Shown piece by piece: positions 52,883 to 60,352 of a DNA stretch of 64,000 nucleotides. The DNA is from Catellatospora sichuanensis (GTDB lineage: Bacteria; Actinomycetota; Actinomycetes; Mycobacteriales; Micromonosporaceae): assembly GCF_007483665.1 (NCBI RefSeq), contig NZ_ML660189.1:124001-188000 (forward strand). Reading direction: 5' to 3'. Position numbers and translations under genes: made by a program. The notes beneath the pieces are model-generated. The model was given only the letters and a program-made list of their open reading frames with translations. It was not told the origin of the DNA and searched no databases. The stretch's first letter is position 1; the number at the start of each line of letters is the position of its first letter.

Positions 52883-52907
52883 TAGTCTGACCGAACCATC
52901 GTTAAGG
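52883..52907. promoter_or_regulatory. Divergent promoter region with shared operator
   Basis: CAGACT (minus strand, 52889-52884), six bases before the epimerase ATG, reads TAGTCT on the plus strand and could serve the thiolase too. ACCGAACCATCGTTAAGG (52890-52907) is a member of the shared operator set. Confidence 0.6.
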
Positions 52908-52942
52908 CGATACGTGAACCAGGCCACTCGGAGGGGTACACC

Positions 52943-54124
52943 ATGACTTCTGTGATCGTGAGCGGAGCGCGCACCCCGATGGGCCGCCTGCTCGGCAACC
53001 TGAAGGACCTGTCGGCCACGCAGCTCGGCTCGGTTGCCATCAAGGCCGCCCTGGAGCGCGCCGGGGTCTCCCCCGACCAGGTGCAGTACGTGATCATGGG
53101 CCAGGTGCTGCAGGCCGGCGGCGGCCAGATCACCGCCCGCCAGGCCGCCGTGGGCGCCGGCGTGCCGATGAGCGTGCCCGCGCTCACCGTGAACAAGGTC
53201 TGCCTGTCCGGCCTCGACGCGATCGCGCTGGCCGACCAGCTCATCCGCGCCGGTGAGTTCGACATCGTGGTGGCCGGCGGCATGGAGTCCATGACCAACG
53301 CCCCGCACCTGATGATCGGCCAGCGCACCGGCTACAAGTACGGCGATGTCGTGGTCAAGGACCACATGGCCCATGACGGCCTGTCCGACGCCTGGGACGA
53401 CTGCTCCATGGGCGAGTCGACCGAGCGCCACAACGGCCGCTACGAGATCACCCGTGCCGAGCAGGACAACTTCGCCGCCGCGTCGCACCAGCGCGCCGCC
53501 GCCGCGATCAAGGACGGCCGCTTCGCCGAGGAGATCGCCCCGGTCACCATCCCGGCCCGCAAGGGCGACCCGATCGTGGTCAGCGAGGACGAGGGCGTAC
53601 GCCCCGACACCACCGCAGACACCCTGGGCAAGCTGCGCCCGGCGTTCGCCAAGGACGGCACCATCACCGCCGGCTCCTCCTCGCCGATCTCCGACGGCGC
53701 GGCCGCGGTCGTGGTCATGCGCAAGGAGAAGGCGCAGGAGCTGGGCCTGACCTGGCTTGCCGAGATCGGCGCGCACGGCAACGTCGCGGGCCCGGACAAC
53801 TCGCTGCACGCCCAGCCCGCCAACGCCATCAAGCAGGCGCTGGCCAAGGAGGGCCTGACCACGGCCGACCTCGACCTGGTCGAGATCAACGAGGCGTTCG
53901 CCGCGGTCGGCATCCAGTCCACCCGCGAGCTGGGCATCGACCCTGAGATCGTGAACGTCAACGGCGGCGCGATCGCCCTGGGCCACCCCATCGGCATGTC
54001 CGGCGCCCGCCTGGCCCTCACCCTGGCCCTGGAGCTCAAGCGCCGCGGCGGCGGCACCGGCGCGGCCGCCCTCTGCGGCGGCGGCGGCCAGGGCGACGCC
54101 CTGATCCTCAAGGTCGCCCCCTGA
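52943..54124 (+). CDS. Acetyl-CoA acetyltransferase (thiolase)
   Basis: 393-residue thiolase condensing two acetyl-CoA to acetoacetyl-CoA, the entry to the C4 route. Nucleophilic Cys in [17 protein letters not shown], His in [19 protein letters not shown] and second Cys in [15 protein letters not shown]. The N-terminus [20 protein letters not shown] is typical. A GGAGGGG lies about 8 bases before the ATG. Its neighbours (epimerase, Ccr, MeaB) and a shared promoter motif tie it to the ethylmalonyl-CoA pathway; in mycobacteria the orthologous position holds fadA4 (from memory). Confidence 0.94.
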   Translation: MTSVIVSGARTPMGRLLGNLKDLSATQLGSVAIKAALERAGVSPDQVQYVIMGQVLQAGGGQITARQAAVGAGVPMSVPALTVNKVCLSGLDAIALADQLIRAGEFDIVVAGGMESMTNAPHLMIGQRTGYKYGDVVVKDHMAHDGLSDAWDDCSMGESTERHNGRYEITRAEQDNFAAASHQRAAAAIKDGRFAEEIAPVTIPARKGDPIVVSEDEGVRPDTTADTLGKLRPAFAKDGTITAGSSSPISDGAAAVVVMRKEKAQELGLTWLAEIGAHGNVAGPDNSLHAQPANAIKQALAKEGLTTADLDLVEINEAFAAVGIQSTRELGIDPEIVNVNGGAIALGHPIGMSGARLALTLALELKRRGGGTGAAALCGGGGQGDALILKVAP

Positions 54125-54171
54125 CCCACCGCGCGGCGGGCCTCCCGCGTCCCGCGCCTCCACCCGTGGCG

Positions 54172-54230
54172 CAACTCTTGAAGAGTCGCGGCTTCCGGTT
54201 GCCCGGAATGCCGCGACTCTTCAAGAGTTG
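54172..54230. repeat. Long inverted repeat, family A, copy 3
   Basis: CAACTCTTGAAGAGTCGCGG... pairs with ...CCGCGACTCTTCAAGAGTTG around TTGC, with a single 1-base bulge over about 27 pairs. The only copy between two genes on the same strand, so it would separate thiolase from meaB. Confidence 0.85.
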
Positions 54231-54282
54231 ATGCGCACATCCACATGCTGACCTGTCCCGCCGTCCTTGAATGGTTGAGTTG

Positions 54283-55272
54283 ATGAGCGAGTTGAGTACG
54301 CCGTTTCTGTCGCCTGTGCCGCAGCGGTCGGTCACTGAACTCGTCGCGCGGGCTCGGGAGGGTGAGGCCAGGGCGGTCGCTCGGCTGATCACGCTGGTGG
54401 AGTCGGGGGCGGCGGCGCTGGCGGAGATCGCGGCGATGCTGGCGCCGACCGCGGGCGACGCGATCGTCGTCGGGCTGACCGGCTCGCCGGGCGTGGGCAA
54501 GTCGACCACCACCAACGAACTCGTGCGCGCGTTCCGGGCGGCGGGCAAGCGGGTCGCCGTGCTGGCGATCGACCCGTCCAGCCCGTACACCGGCGGCGCG
54601 ATCCTCGGCGACCGGATCCGCATGCAGGACCACGCCACCGACCCCGGCGTCTACATCCGGTCCATGTCCAGCCGCGGCCACCTCGGCGGCCTGTCGGCGG
54701 CCACCCCCGCGGCGGTACGCGTGCTGGCCGGCGTCGGCTTCGACGTGGTGCTGGTGGAGACCGTCGGCGTGGGCCAGGCCGAGGTGGAGATCGCCTCGCT
54801 GGCCGACACCACGCTGGTGCTGCTCGCACCCGGCATGGGCGACGCGATCCAGGCGGTCAAGGCCGGCATCCTCGAGATCGCCGACATCTTCGTCATCAAC
54901 AAGGCCGACCGCGACGGCGTGGAGGCCACCCACCGCGACATCCAGGGCATGATCGCCCTCGGTGGGTCGGACCGCGGTCCCGGAGACTGGCGGCCGCGCG
55001 TGGTCAAGGCCGTCGCGGCCAGGGCCGAAGGCATCGACGGCATCATCGCCGCGATCGAGGAGCACCGCACCTGGCTGGTCGACACCGACCAGCTGACGGT
55101 CCGCCGCCGCCGCCGGGCCGCTGCCGAGATCGAGGCGCTGGCCCTGGGCCAGCTGCGCGCCCGCTTCGCCGAACTCCCCGGTGCGGGCATCGCCGCCCTC
55201 GCCGACAAGGTCGTCGCGGGCTCCCTCGACCCGTATGCGGCAGCCACCCAGCTGCTCGACGAACTGGTCTGA
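54283..55272 (+). CDS. meaB: MeaB-type GTPase (B12-mutase chaperone)
   Basis: About 329-residue G3E-family GTPase (ArgK/MeaB) that loads adenosylcobalamin into acyl-CoA mutases and protects them. G1 VVGLTGSPGVGKSTTTNELV, then AIDPSSPYTGGAILGDRIRM, G3-like VETVGVGQAEVE, G4 FVINKADRDGVE. The long N-terminal helix and the C-terminal dimer arm are present. The start is either ATG 54271 or ATG 54283; neither has a clear Shine-Dalgarno. MeaA at 28.8 kb is its likely client; no other mutase is in the window. Confidence 0.93.
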   Translation: MSELSTPFLSPVPQRSVTELVARAREGEARAVARLITLVESGAAALAEIAAMLAPTAGDAIVVGLTGSPGVGKSTTTNELVRAFRAAGKRVAVLAIDPSSPYTGGAILGDRIRMQDHATDPGVYIRSMSSRGHLGGLSAATPAAVRVLAGVGFDVVLVETVGVGQAEVEIASLADTTLVLLAPGMGDAIQAVKAGILEIADIFVINKADRDGVEATHRDIQGMIALGGSDRGPGDWRPRVVKAVAARAEGIDGIIAAIEEHRTWLVDTDQLTVRRRRRAAAEIEALALGQLRARFAELPGAGIAALADKVVAGSLDPYAAATQLLDELV

Positions 55273-55364
55273 GCGGCACCCGTCGCCGGTCCCGCCGTCC
55301 GCCGGGCGCGTCGACCGGTGGCGACGCGGCGCGCAGCGGCACGGGTATAGAGGTCTCGCCGACT

Positions 55365-55396
55365 TTGCTCTGCACCCATTCGCTTGCTCTGCACCC
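55365..55396. repeat. Direct repeat TTGCTCTGCACCC
   Basis: Two identical 13-base copies (55365-55377, 55384-55396) with a 19-base period, in the 294-base gap before the FtsX-type gene. The rest of that gap shows only the promoter at 55511. Confidence 0.65.
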
Positions 55397-55510
55397 GCGG
55401 ACGCAACGGTCGATCGAGGGTGTCGCTTACGCTCCGTGAGCAGGTGAATCCGCCTGGAGAGCTGCTCGGACGCGGGTTGGCAACGAAAGGCGAAGCGACT
55501 TCACGGACGG

Positions 55511-55529
55511 ACTGACCAATCGCTAAGGT
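55511..55529 (+). promoter_or_regulatory. Promoter with shared putative operator before the FtsX exporter operon
   Basis: ACTGACCAATCGCTAAGG is the sixth member of the operator set; its right end overlaps the -10-like TAAGGT (55524-55529). Confidence 0.5.
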
Positions 55530-55566
55530 GTCGGGGCACATAGGGCTCTTACGCGTGGAGGCGATG

Positions 55567-58500
55567 GTGACCGGTTGGTCCGTCATGATGCGGGGCATCC
55601 GGCACCGCTCCGGCCGGTCGCTGGTGGTGTTGTCGCTCGCGGCCTTCGCCACCGCCGCGGCGGTGCTTGCTCCGGCGTACGGCCGCGCCGCGCAGCAGTC
55701 GGTGCTGACCGATGCGCTGAGTGCGGCCCCGGCCAGCGCCGCCGCGGTCACGGTGACCGCCGAGGGCAGCGCCGACACCGCGGAGGCGGCACACCAGCCG
55801 GTCGGTGACACCCAGTCGACCGTGAACGGCGCGCTGGCCAAGGCGCCGCGTCTGGCCGCGGTGCTGGACCGGCCCGTCGGCTCCGTCAGCACCGACACGT
55901 CGCTGACCGCCGGCGGCTCCCGCTTCGCCGCCCGGCTGGCCTGGCACCAGGGCGCCTGCGCGCACCTGCGGATCACCGGCGACTGCGCCATCGACGCCGA
56001 GCAGGTGCTGCTCAGCGAGCGCGCCGCGGCCGAGGCCGGGGTCGAGGTCGGTGACAAGGTGTCGGTACGCCCGGCACAGGGTGACGCGGCGCTCCGGTCG
56101 TACGAGGTCGTCGGGCTCTACACCCCGCTCGCCCCCGACGAGGCGTACTGGGGCAACAACGGCTACTTCGCGCAGGCTTCGTCCGGCGGGGAGGGCGCGG
56201 CGCGCCTGGACGCCGTGTTCGCCGGCGCCGAGGACGACGTGCGGCTGGGTGACGCGGTGCCGGTGACCCTGTCCGTGATGTACCCGCTGCGACCCGAGCA
56301 GGTGCGGCTGGACGACGTCAGCGCGCTGCGCGGCGAGCTGGGCACACTCGGCTTGGCGCTGAACGGGTTCGAACTGCAGGTCGAGACGGCCCTGCCGTCG
56401 ATCGTCGAGGACGCGGCCAAGGACCAGGACGCGCTCGCCCGGACCGTGCCCATCATCGCGGTGCCGCTGGTGCTGCTGGCCTTCGTGGTGCTGCTGCTGC
56501 TGGTCGCGGCGCTGACCGAGGAGCGGGGCCCGGAGCTGGCACTGGCCCGGCTGCGCGGCTACGGCAGCGGCGGCACGATCCGCTTCGGACTGGGCGAGAC
56601 ACTGCTGCTGATCATCCTCGGGGCTCCGCTGGGCCTGGCGGTCGGGCTGGGCGCGGTCGAGCTGGCCGCCCGCTCGGTGCTCGCCCAGGGCGTACACGTC
56701 GAGGTCCGGTGGCCGGTCTTCGCCGCAGCGGCGGGCGGCCTGCTGCTCGCCTGTGCCGCCGCCTGGCTGGCGGCCCGGGCCACGCTCGGCCGCAGCGTGC
56801 TGGGCCTGCTGCGGCGCGTGCCGCAGCGCGGCACCTGGCGTGCGGGCGTGCTGGAGGGTGTGGCCGCGGCGCTGGCGATCGCCTCGCTGGCCGCGGCGCT
56901 GCGTGACCGGTCGGCCCCGCTGGCGCTGCTGGCTCCCGCCGCGCTCGCGATCGTCGCGGGCGTGCTCGCCGGCCGGTTGCTGAGCCTCTGGTCGCGGGCG
57001 CGGCTGGGCCTGGCCCGCCGCCGCGGCCGGCTGCCCGCCATGCTGTCGGCGGCGCAGCTGTCGCGCCGGCCCGGCGCGGCCCGCACCGTCGCGGTGCTCA
57101 CCGCCGCCGTCGCCCTGCTCACCTTCTCCGCGACCGCGTGGGACGTCGCCGCGGACGCCCGCGCCCAGCGGGCCGACGACGCGGTCGGCGCGCCGACCGT
57201 CTACGCCGTCTCCGCGGAGCATCCGCAGGCGCTGGTCAAGGCGCTGGCCACGGCCGATCCGACGAACCGGTCGATGGCCGTGGTGCGCGTCGACGAGCTC
57301 TACAACAACCAGCGGGTCGAGCTGATCGGGGTGCAGTCCGAGCGGCTGCCCGCCGTCGCCATCTGGCGCGGGTACGACGCCGCCGGGCTGTCCGCGCTGG
57401 CCGGCCGCCTGCGTGCCAACGTGCCTCAGGCCGCCGAGGTCGGCGCCCAGCTGAGTGCACGGGTGTCGGTGAGTGCGCTCGGCAAGACGCCGACGCGCCT
57501 GGGCGCGGTCGTTTCCTCGCCCGGTGAGCCGCCGAGCATCGTCTGGCTGGGCCGGTTGCGGGAGGGCGCGCGCACCTACACCGCCGCCGCGCCGGCCTGC
57601 GCGGGCACGCCGTGCCGCCTGGTGGGCCTGGCCGTCTCCCGGCAGACCGGGGAGAGCGGCCCGGTGCAGGTCCAGCTCTCCGTCAGCGAGCTGAGCTCCG
57701 GCGGGCAGGCGCTGCCGGTGCGCTTCGCCGAGTCCGCGGCGTGGCGGTTCCTGGTGGACCGCACGCCCAACGCGACCGTACGGGTCACCCCCGGCCCGCA
57801 GCTCGGCCTCAGCGTGAACTCGGCCGACCAGGGCGACGTGCTCGTCTCCTACCTGGACACGCCGAAGGAGCTGCCCGCGGTGCTGGCCGGCCCGGCGCCG
57901 AGCAGCGACGACCCGGAGCACTTCGACCTGCCCGCGTTCGCCGAGGCGCCGCAGTCGTTCAGCGTGCTGGAGAAGGCCGCGGTGCTGCCCCGCGCGGGCG
58001 AGCGCGGCCTGCTGTTCGACCTGGACCTGGCGACCCGGGCGGCCGCGGTGACGCAGGGCCTGTCCGACGCGAGCGACCTGCGCTATGAGGTGTGGGCCGC
58101 GCCGGACGCCCCGACCGACCTCGCCGCCAAGCTCGCCGGCCAGGGCGTACGCGTGCTGCGTACGGAGACCGTGCCGGACGAACTGGCCCGGCTGGGCCGC
58201 CGCGCCCCGGCGCTCGGGCTGCGGCTCTACCTGCTGGCCGGCATCGCGGCCGCGCTGCTCGCACTGGGCGTGCTCATGCTCAGCACCCGGCTGGGCGCCG
58301 GTGACCGCCGCGCCGAGCTGGCCGCGCTGCGCATCACCGGCGTACGCCCGAACGTGCTGCGCCGCGGCCTGCGGCGGGAACGATTCGCGCTGATCGGCCT
58401 GCCGATGATCGTCGGTCTGCTGGTCGGCCTGGGGGCCGCGGCGCTGATGCTGCCCGGCATCCCGCTGGTCACCGTCGGTACGGCCGGTGCGCCGAACCTG

Positions 58501-58659
58501 ACCGGGGACGTGCTCGGCACGCTGGTGCCCGGCCTGACCCTGGACGCGCTGCCGCTGGCGATCGCCGGCGCGCTGCTGGTGCTCGTGGTGGCGGTGCTGC
58601 GCGGCGGTCGGCTGGTCAAGCGGGCCACCCCCGAACTGATCCGAGGAGGCGGCCGGTGA
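55567..58659 (+). CDS. FtsX-like permease of a MacB-type ABC transporter
   Basis: About 1030-residue membrane protein. One N-terminal TM (SLVVLSLAAFATAAAVLAPA), a large extracytoplasmic domain (~residues 50-290), a FtsX core of TM helices (VPIIAVPLVLLAFVVLLLLV onward), a second external domain (~residues 530-860) and a C-terminal FtsX core (GLRLYLLAGIAAALLALGVL). The two-core layout is that of large DUF214/FtsX permeases that work from the membrane outward (lipoprotein or peptide export) rather than as channels. GTG 55567 is 5 bases after GGAGG. The stop overlaps the first ATPase gene. Confidence 0.85.
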   Translation: MTGWSVMMRGIRHRSGRSLVVLSLAAFATAAAVLAPAYGRAAQQSVLTDALSAAPASAAAVTVTAEGSADTAEAAHQPVGDTQSTVNGALAKAPRLAAVLDRPVGSVSTDTSLTAGGSRFAARLAWHQGACAHLRITGDCAIDAEQVLLSERAAAEAGVEVGDKVSVRPAQGDAALRSYEVVGLYTPLAPDEAYWGNNGYFAQASSGGEGAARLDAVFAGAEDDVRLGDAVPVTLSVMYPLRPEQVRLDDVSALRGELGTLGLALNGFELQVETALPSIVEDAAKDQDALARTVPIIAVPLVLLAFVVLLLLVAALTEERGPELALARLRGYGSGGTIRFGLGETLLLIILGAPLGLAVGLGAVELAARSVLAQGVHVEVRWPVFAAAAGGLLLACAAAWLAARATLGRSVLGLLRRVPQRGTWRAGVLEGVAAALAIASLAAALRDRSAPLALLAPAALAIVAGVLAGRLLSLWSRARLGLARRRGRLPAMLSAAQLSRRPGAARTVAVLTAAVALLTFSATAWDVAADARAQRADDAVGAPTVYAVSAEHPQALVKALATADPTNRSMAVVRVDELYNNQRVELIGVQSERLPAVAIWRGYDAAGLSALAGRLRANVPQAAEVGAQLSARVSVSALGKTPTRLGAVVSSPGEPPSIVWLGRLREGARTYTAAAPACAGTPCRLVGLAVSRQTGESGPVQVQLSVSELSSGGQALPVRFAESAAWRFLVDRTPNATVRVTPGPQLGLSVNSADQGDVLVSYLDTPKELPAVLAGPAPSSDDPEHFDLPAFAEAPQSFSVLEKAAVLPRAGERGLLFDLDLATRAAAVTQGLSDASDLRYEVWAAPDAPTDLAAKLAGQGVRVLRTETVPDELARLGRRAPALGLRLYLLAGIAAALLALGVLMLSTRLGAGDRRAELAALRITGVRPNVLRRGLRRERFALIGLPMIVGLLVGLGAAALMLPGIPLVTVGTAGAPNLTGDVLGTLVPGLTLDALPLAIAGALLVLVVAVLRGGRLVKRATPELIRGGGR

Positions 58660-59603
58660 ACGGCACGGTTACCTGTCGGGGCCTGGTCTACATCTACCGG
58701 CTCGAGGGATACGACGTGGTCGCCCTGGGCGGGGTGGACCTGGACATCGCGCCCGGCGAGTCGGTGGCCCTGCTGGGCCCGTCCGGCTCCGGCAAGTCCA
58801 CGCTGCTCTCGCTGCTGGCCGGGCTGATCCGGCCGGCCGCCGGGCGGGCCACGGTCGGCGAGACCGACCTGGCCAAGGCGTCCGAGGCCGAACTGGCCCG
58901 GATGCGGGCCACCGAGGTCGGCGTCGTGCTGCAGGGTGCCGAGCGCAACCTGCTGCCGTACCTGACCGCCGAGCAGAACGTGCGCTTCGCCCAGCGCGCA
59001 GCCCGCTCTCATGGCGTCCGCGATCTGCCCGCCCCGCGCGACGTGCTGGCGCTGGTCGGCCTGCTCGGCGTACGCGGACGGCTGCGCCAGCGTCCGCACG
59101 AACTGACCCCCGGCGAGCGGCAGCGCCTGGCCCTGGCCGTGGCGCTGGCACACAAGCCGGGGCTGCTGCTCGCCGACGAGCCGACCAGCCAGCTCGACTC
59201 GGTCGCCCGCGACGAGGTCATCGCCGCGCTGGAGTCGGTGCGCCGGGCCGGCACGACGGTCGTCGTGGTCACCCACGACCCCGAGGTCGGCGCGGGCATG
59301 GGCCGCCAGGTCACCATCCGTGACGGGCGGGTCGGCGGCGAGGGCCGGCTCGGCGAGGAGTTCGCCGTGGTCGGCCGGGACGGCTCGGTGCACCTGCCGC
59401 CCGACGTGCTGGCGATGCTGCCGCCCGGCACCCGGCTGCGGGTCCACCCGCGCCCCGACGGCACGGTGCTGCTGGCCGCGGCCCACGCCGCCCAGCCGGG
59501 CAGCGAGATCGTGTCGGCCGACGAGTACGAGCCCGAGGACGACGCGACCGCCTACTCCCGGCGCGGGCAGATCGTCCCCGACTACAGCCGTGAGGTGGCC
59601 TGA
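58656..59603 (+). CDS. ABC transporter ATP-binding protein with AbrB-like C-terminal extension
   Basis: 315-residue ATPase. Walker A LLGPSGSGKSTLLSLLAG, Q-loop VVLQGAERNLLPYLT, signature HELTPGERQRLALAVALA (Thr-Pro-Gly-Glu in place of Ser-Gly-Gly-Gln), Walker B GLLLADEPTSQLD and H-loop VVVVTHDPEVG. After the ATPase, residues 236-273 (VVGRDGSVHLPPDVLAMLPP followed by GTRLRVHPRPDGTVLL) look like an AbrB/SpoVT-type swapped hairpin, an unusual fusion. The start overlaps the permease stop; the stop overlaps the next ATPase start. Confidence 0.87.
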   Translation: MNGTVTCRGLVYIYRLEGYDVVALGGVDLDIAPGESVALLGPSGSGKSTLLSLLAGLIRPAAGRATVGETDLAKASEAELARMRATEVGVVLQGAERNLLPYLTAEQNVRFAQRAARSHGVRDLPAPRDVLALVGLLGVRGRLRQRPHELTPGERQRLALAVALAHKPGLLLADEPTSQLDSVARDEVIAALESVRRAGTTVVVVTHDPEVGAGMGRQVTIRDGRVGGEGRLGEEFAVVGRDGSVHLPPDVLAMLPPGTRLRVHPRPDGTVLLAAAHAAQPGSEIVSADEYEPEDDATAYSRRGQIVPDYSREVA

Positions 59604-60259
59604 TGACCCGGATGCTGCTGGCCGATCGGATCACCATGGCGTACGCCAAGGACCGGGCGGTGCTGCGCGACATCACCGTGGCCGCCCAGCCGGGCCGGAT
59701 CCTGGCCGTCACCGGCGCGTCCGGCGCGGGCAAGACCACGCTGCTGTGGGCGCTGGCCGGGCTGCTGAGCCCCGTCGAGGGCCAGGTCACCCTCGACGGG
59801 ACCCCGCTGCGTGACCGCGACCAGGCCGTCACCCAGGGCATCATCCTGATCCCGCAGCACAACGGTCTCGCCCCGACCCTTACCGCGGCCGAGAACATCC
59901 TGGTCGCACTGGTGTCGGCGGGTGTGCGGGCCGCGGACGCGCGCCGGCTCACGGCGGAGGCGCTGGAGCGGGTCGGCCTGGCCAACCAGGCCGAGCAGCT
60001 GGTCGAGGAGCTGTCCGGCGGGCAGCAGCAGCGTACGGCGATCGCCCGGGGCCTGGCCCTGCGCGGCCCGGTGCTGCTGGCCGACGAGGTCACCAGCGAA
60101 CTCGACGCCGCCAACCGCCAGACGGTGCTGACCCTGCTGCGCGCCGAAGCCGAGCGCGGCGCCGCCGTCGTCTTCGCCACCCATGACCCGCAAGCGGCGG
60201 CAGCCTGCGACGACGAACTCCACCTCGTCGACGGCCACGCCGCCGCCCCCGTCCACTGA
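59603..60259 (+). CDS. ABC transporter ATP-binding protein (MacB/LolD type)
   Basis: 218-residue ATPase. Walker A VTGASGAGKTTLLWALAG, Q-loop ILIPQHNGLAPTLTAAENI, signature VEELSGGQQQRTAIARGLAL, Walker B VLLADEVTSELDAANR and H-loop VVFATHDPQAA. The Walker B glutamate is followed by Val rather than Pro. With the preceding ATPase it gives a heterodimeric motor for the FtsX-type permease. The ATG overlaps the previous TGA (TGATG). A family-A inverted repeat follows. Confidence 0.9.
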   Translation: MTRMLLADRITMAYAKDRAVLRDITVAAQPGRILAVTGASGAGKTTLLWALAGLLSPVEGQVTLDGTPLRDRDQAVTQGIILIPQHNGLAPTLTAAENILVALVSAGVRAADARRLTAEALERVGLANQAEQLVEELSGGQQQRTAIARGLALRGPVLLADEVTSELDAANRQTVLTLLRAEAERGAAVVFATHDPQAAAACDDELHLVDGHAAAPVH

Positions 60260-60274
60260 CCCCTCCTCTCTTTC

Positions 60275-60338
60275 GCGACTCTTGAAAACGTGCGGCCTCC
60301 GAAGGACTCGGAGGCCGCACGTTTTCAAGAGTTGTCGC
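60275..60338. repeat. Long inverted repeat, family A, copy 4
   Basis: CGACTCTTGAAAACGTGCGG...CCTCCGA pairs with TCGGAGGCCGCACGTTTTCA...AGAGTTGTCG around AGGAC. It lies between the exporter operon and the convergent acylase gene. Confidence 0.85.
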
Positions 60339-60352
60339 AGGGGAGAGGACGG

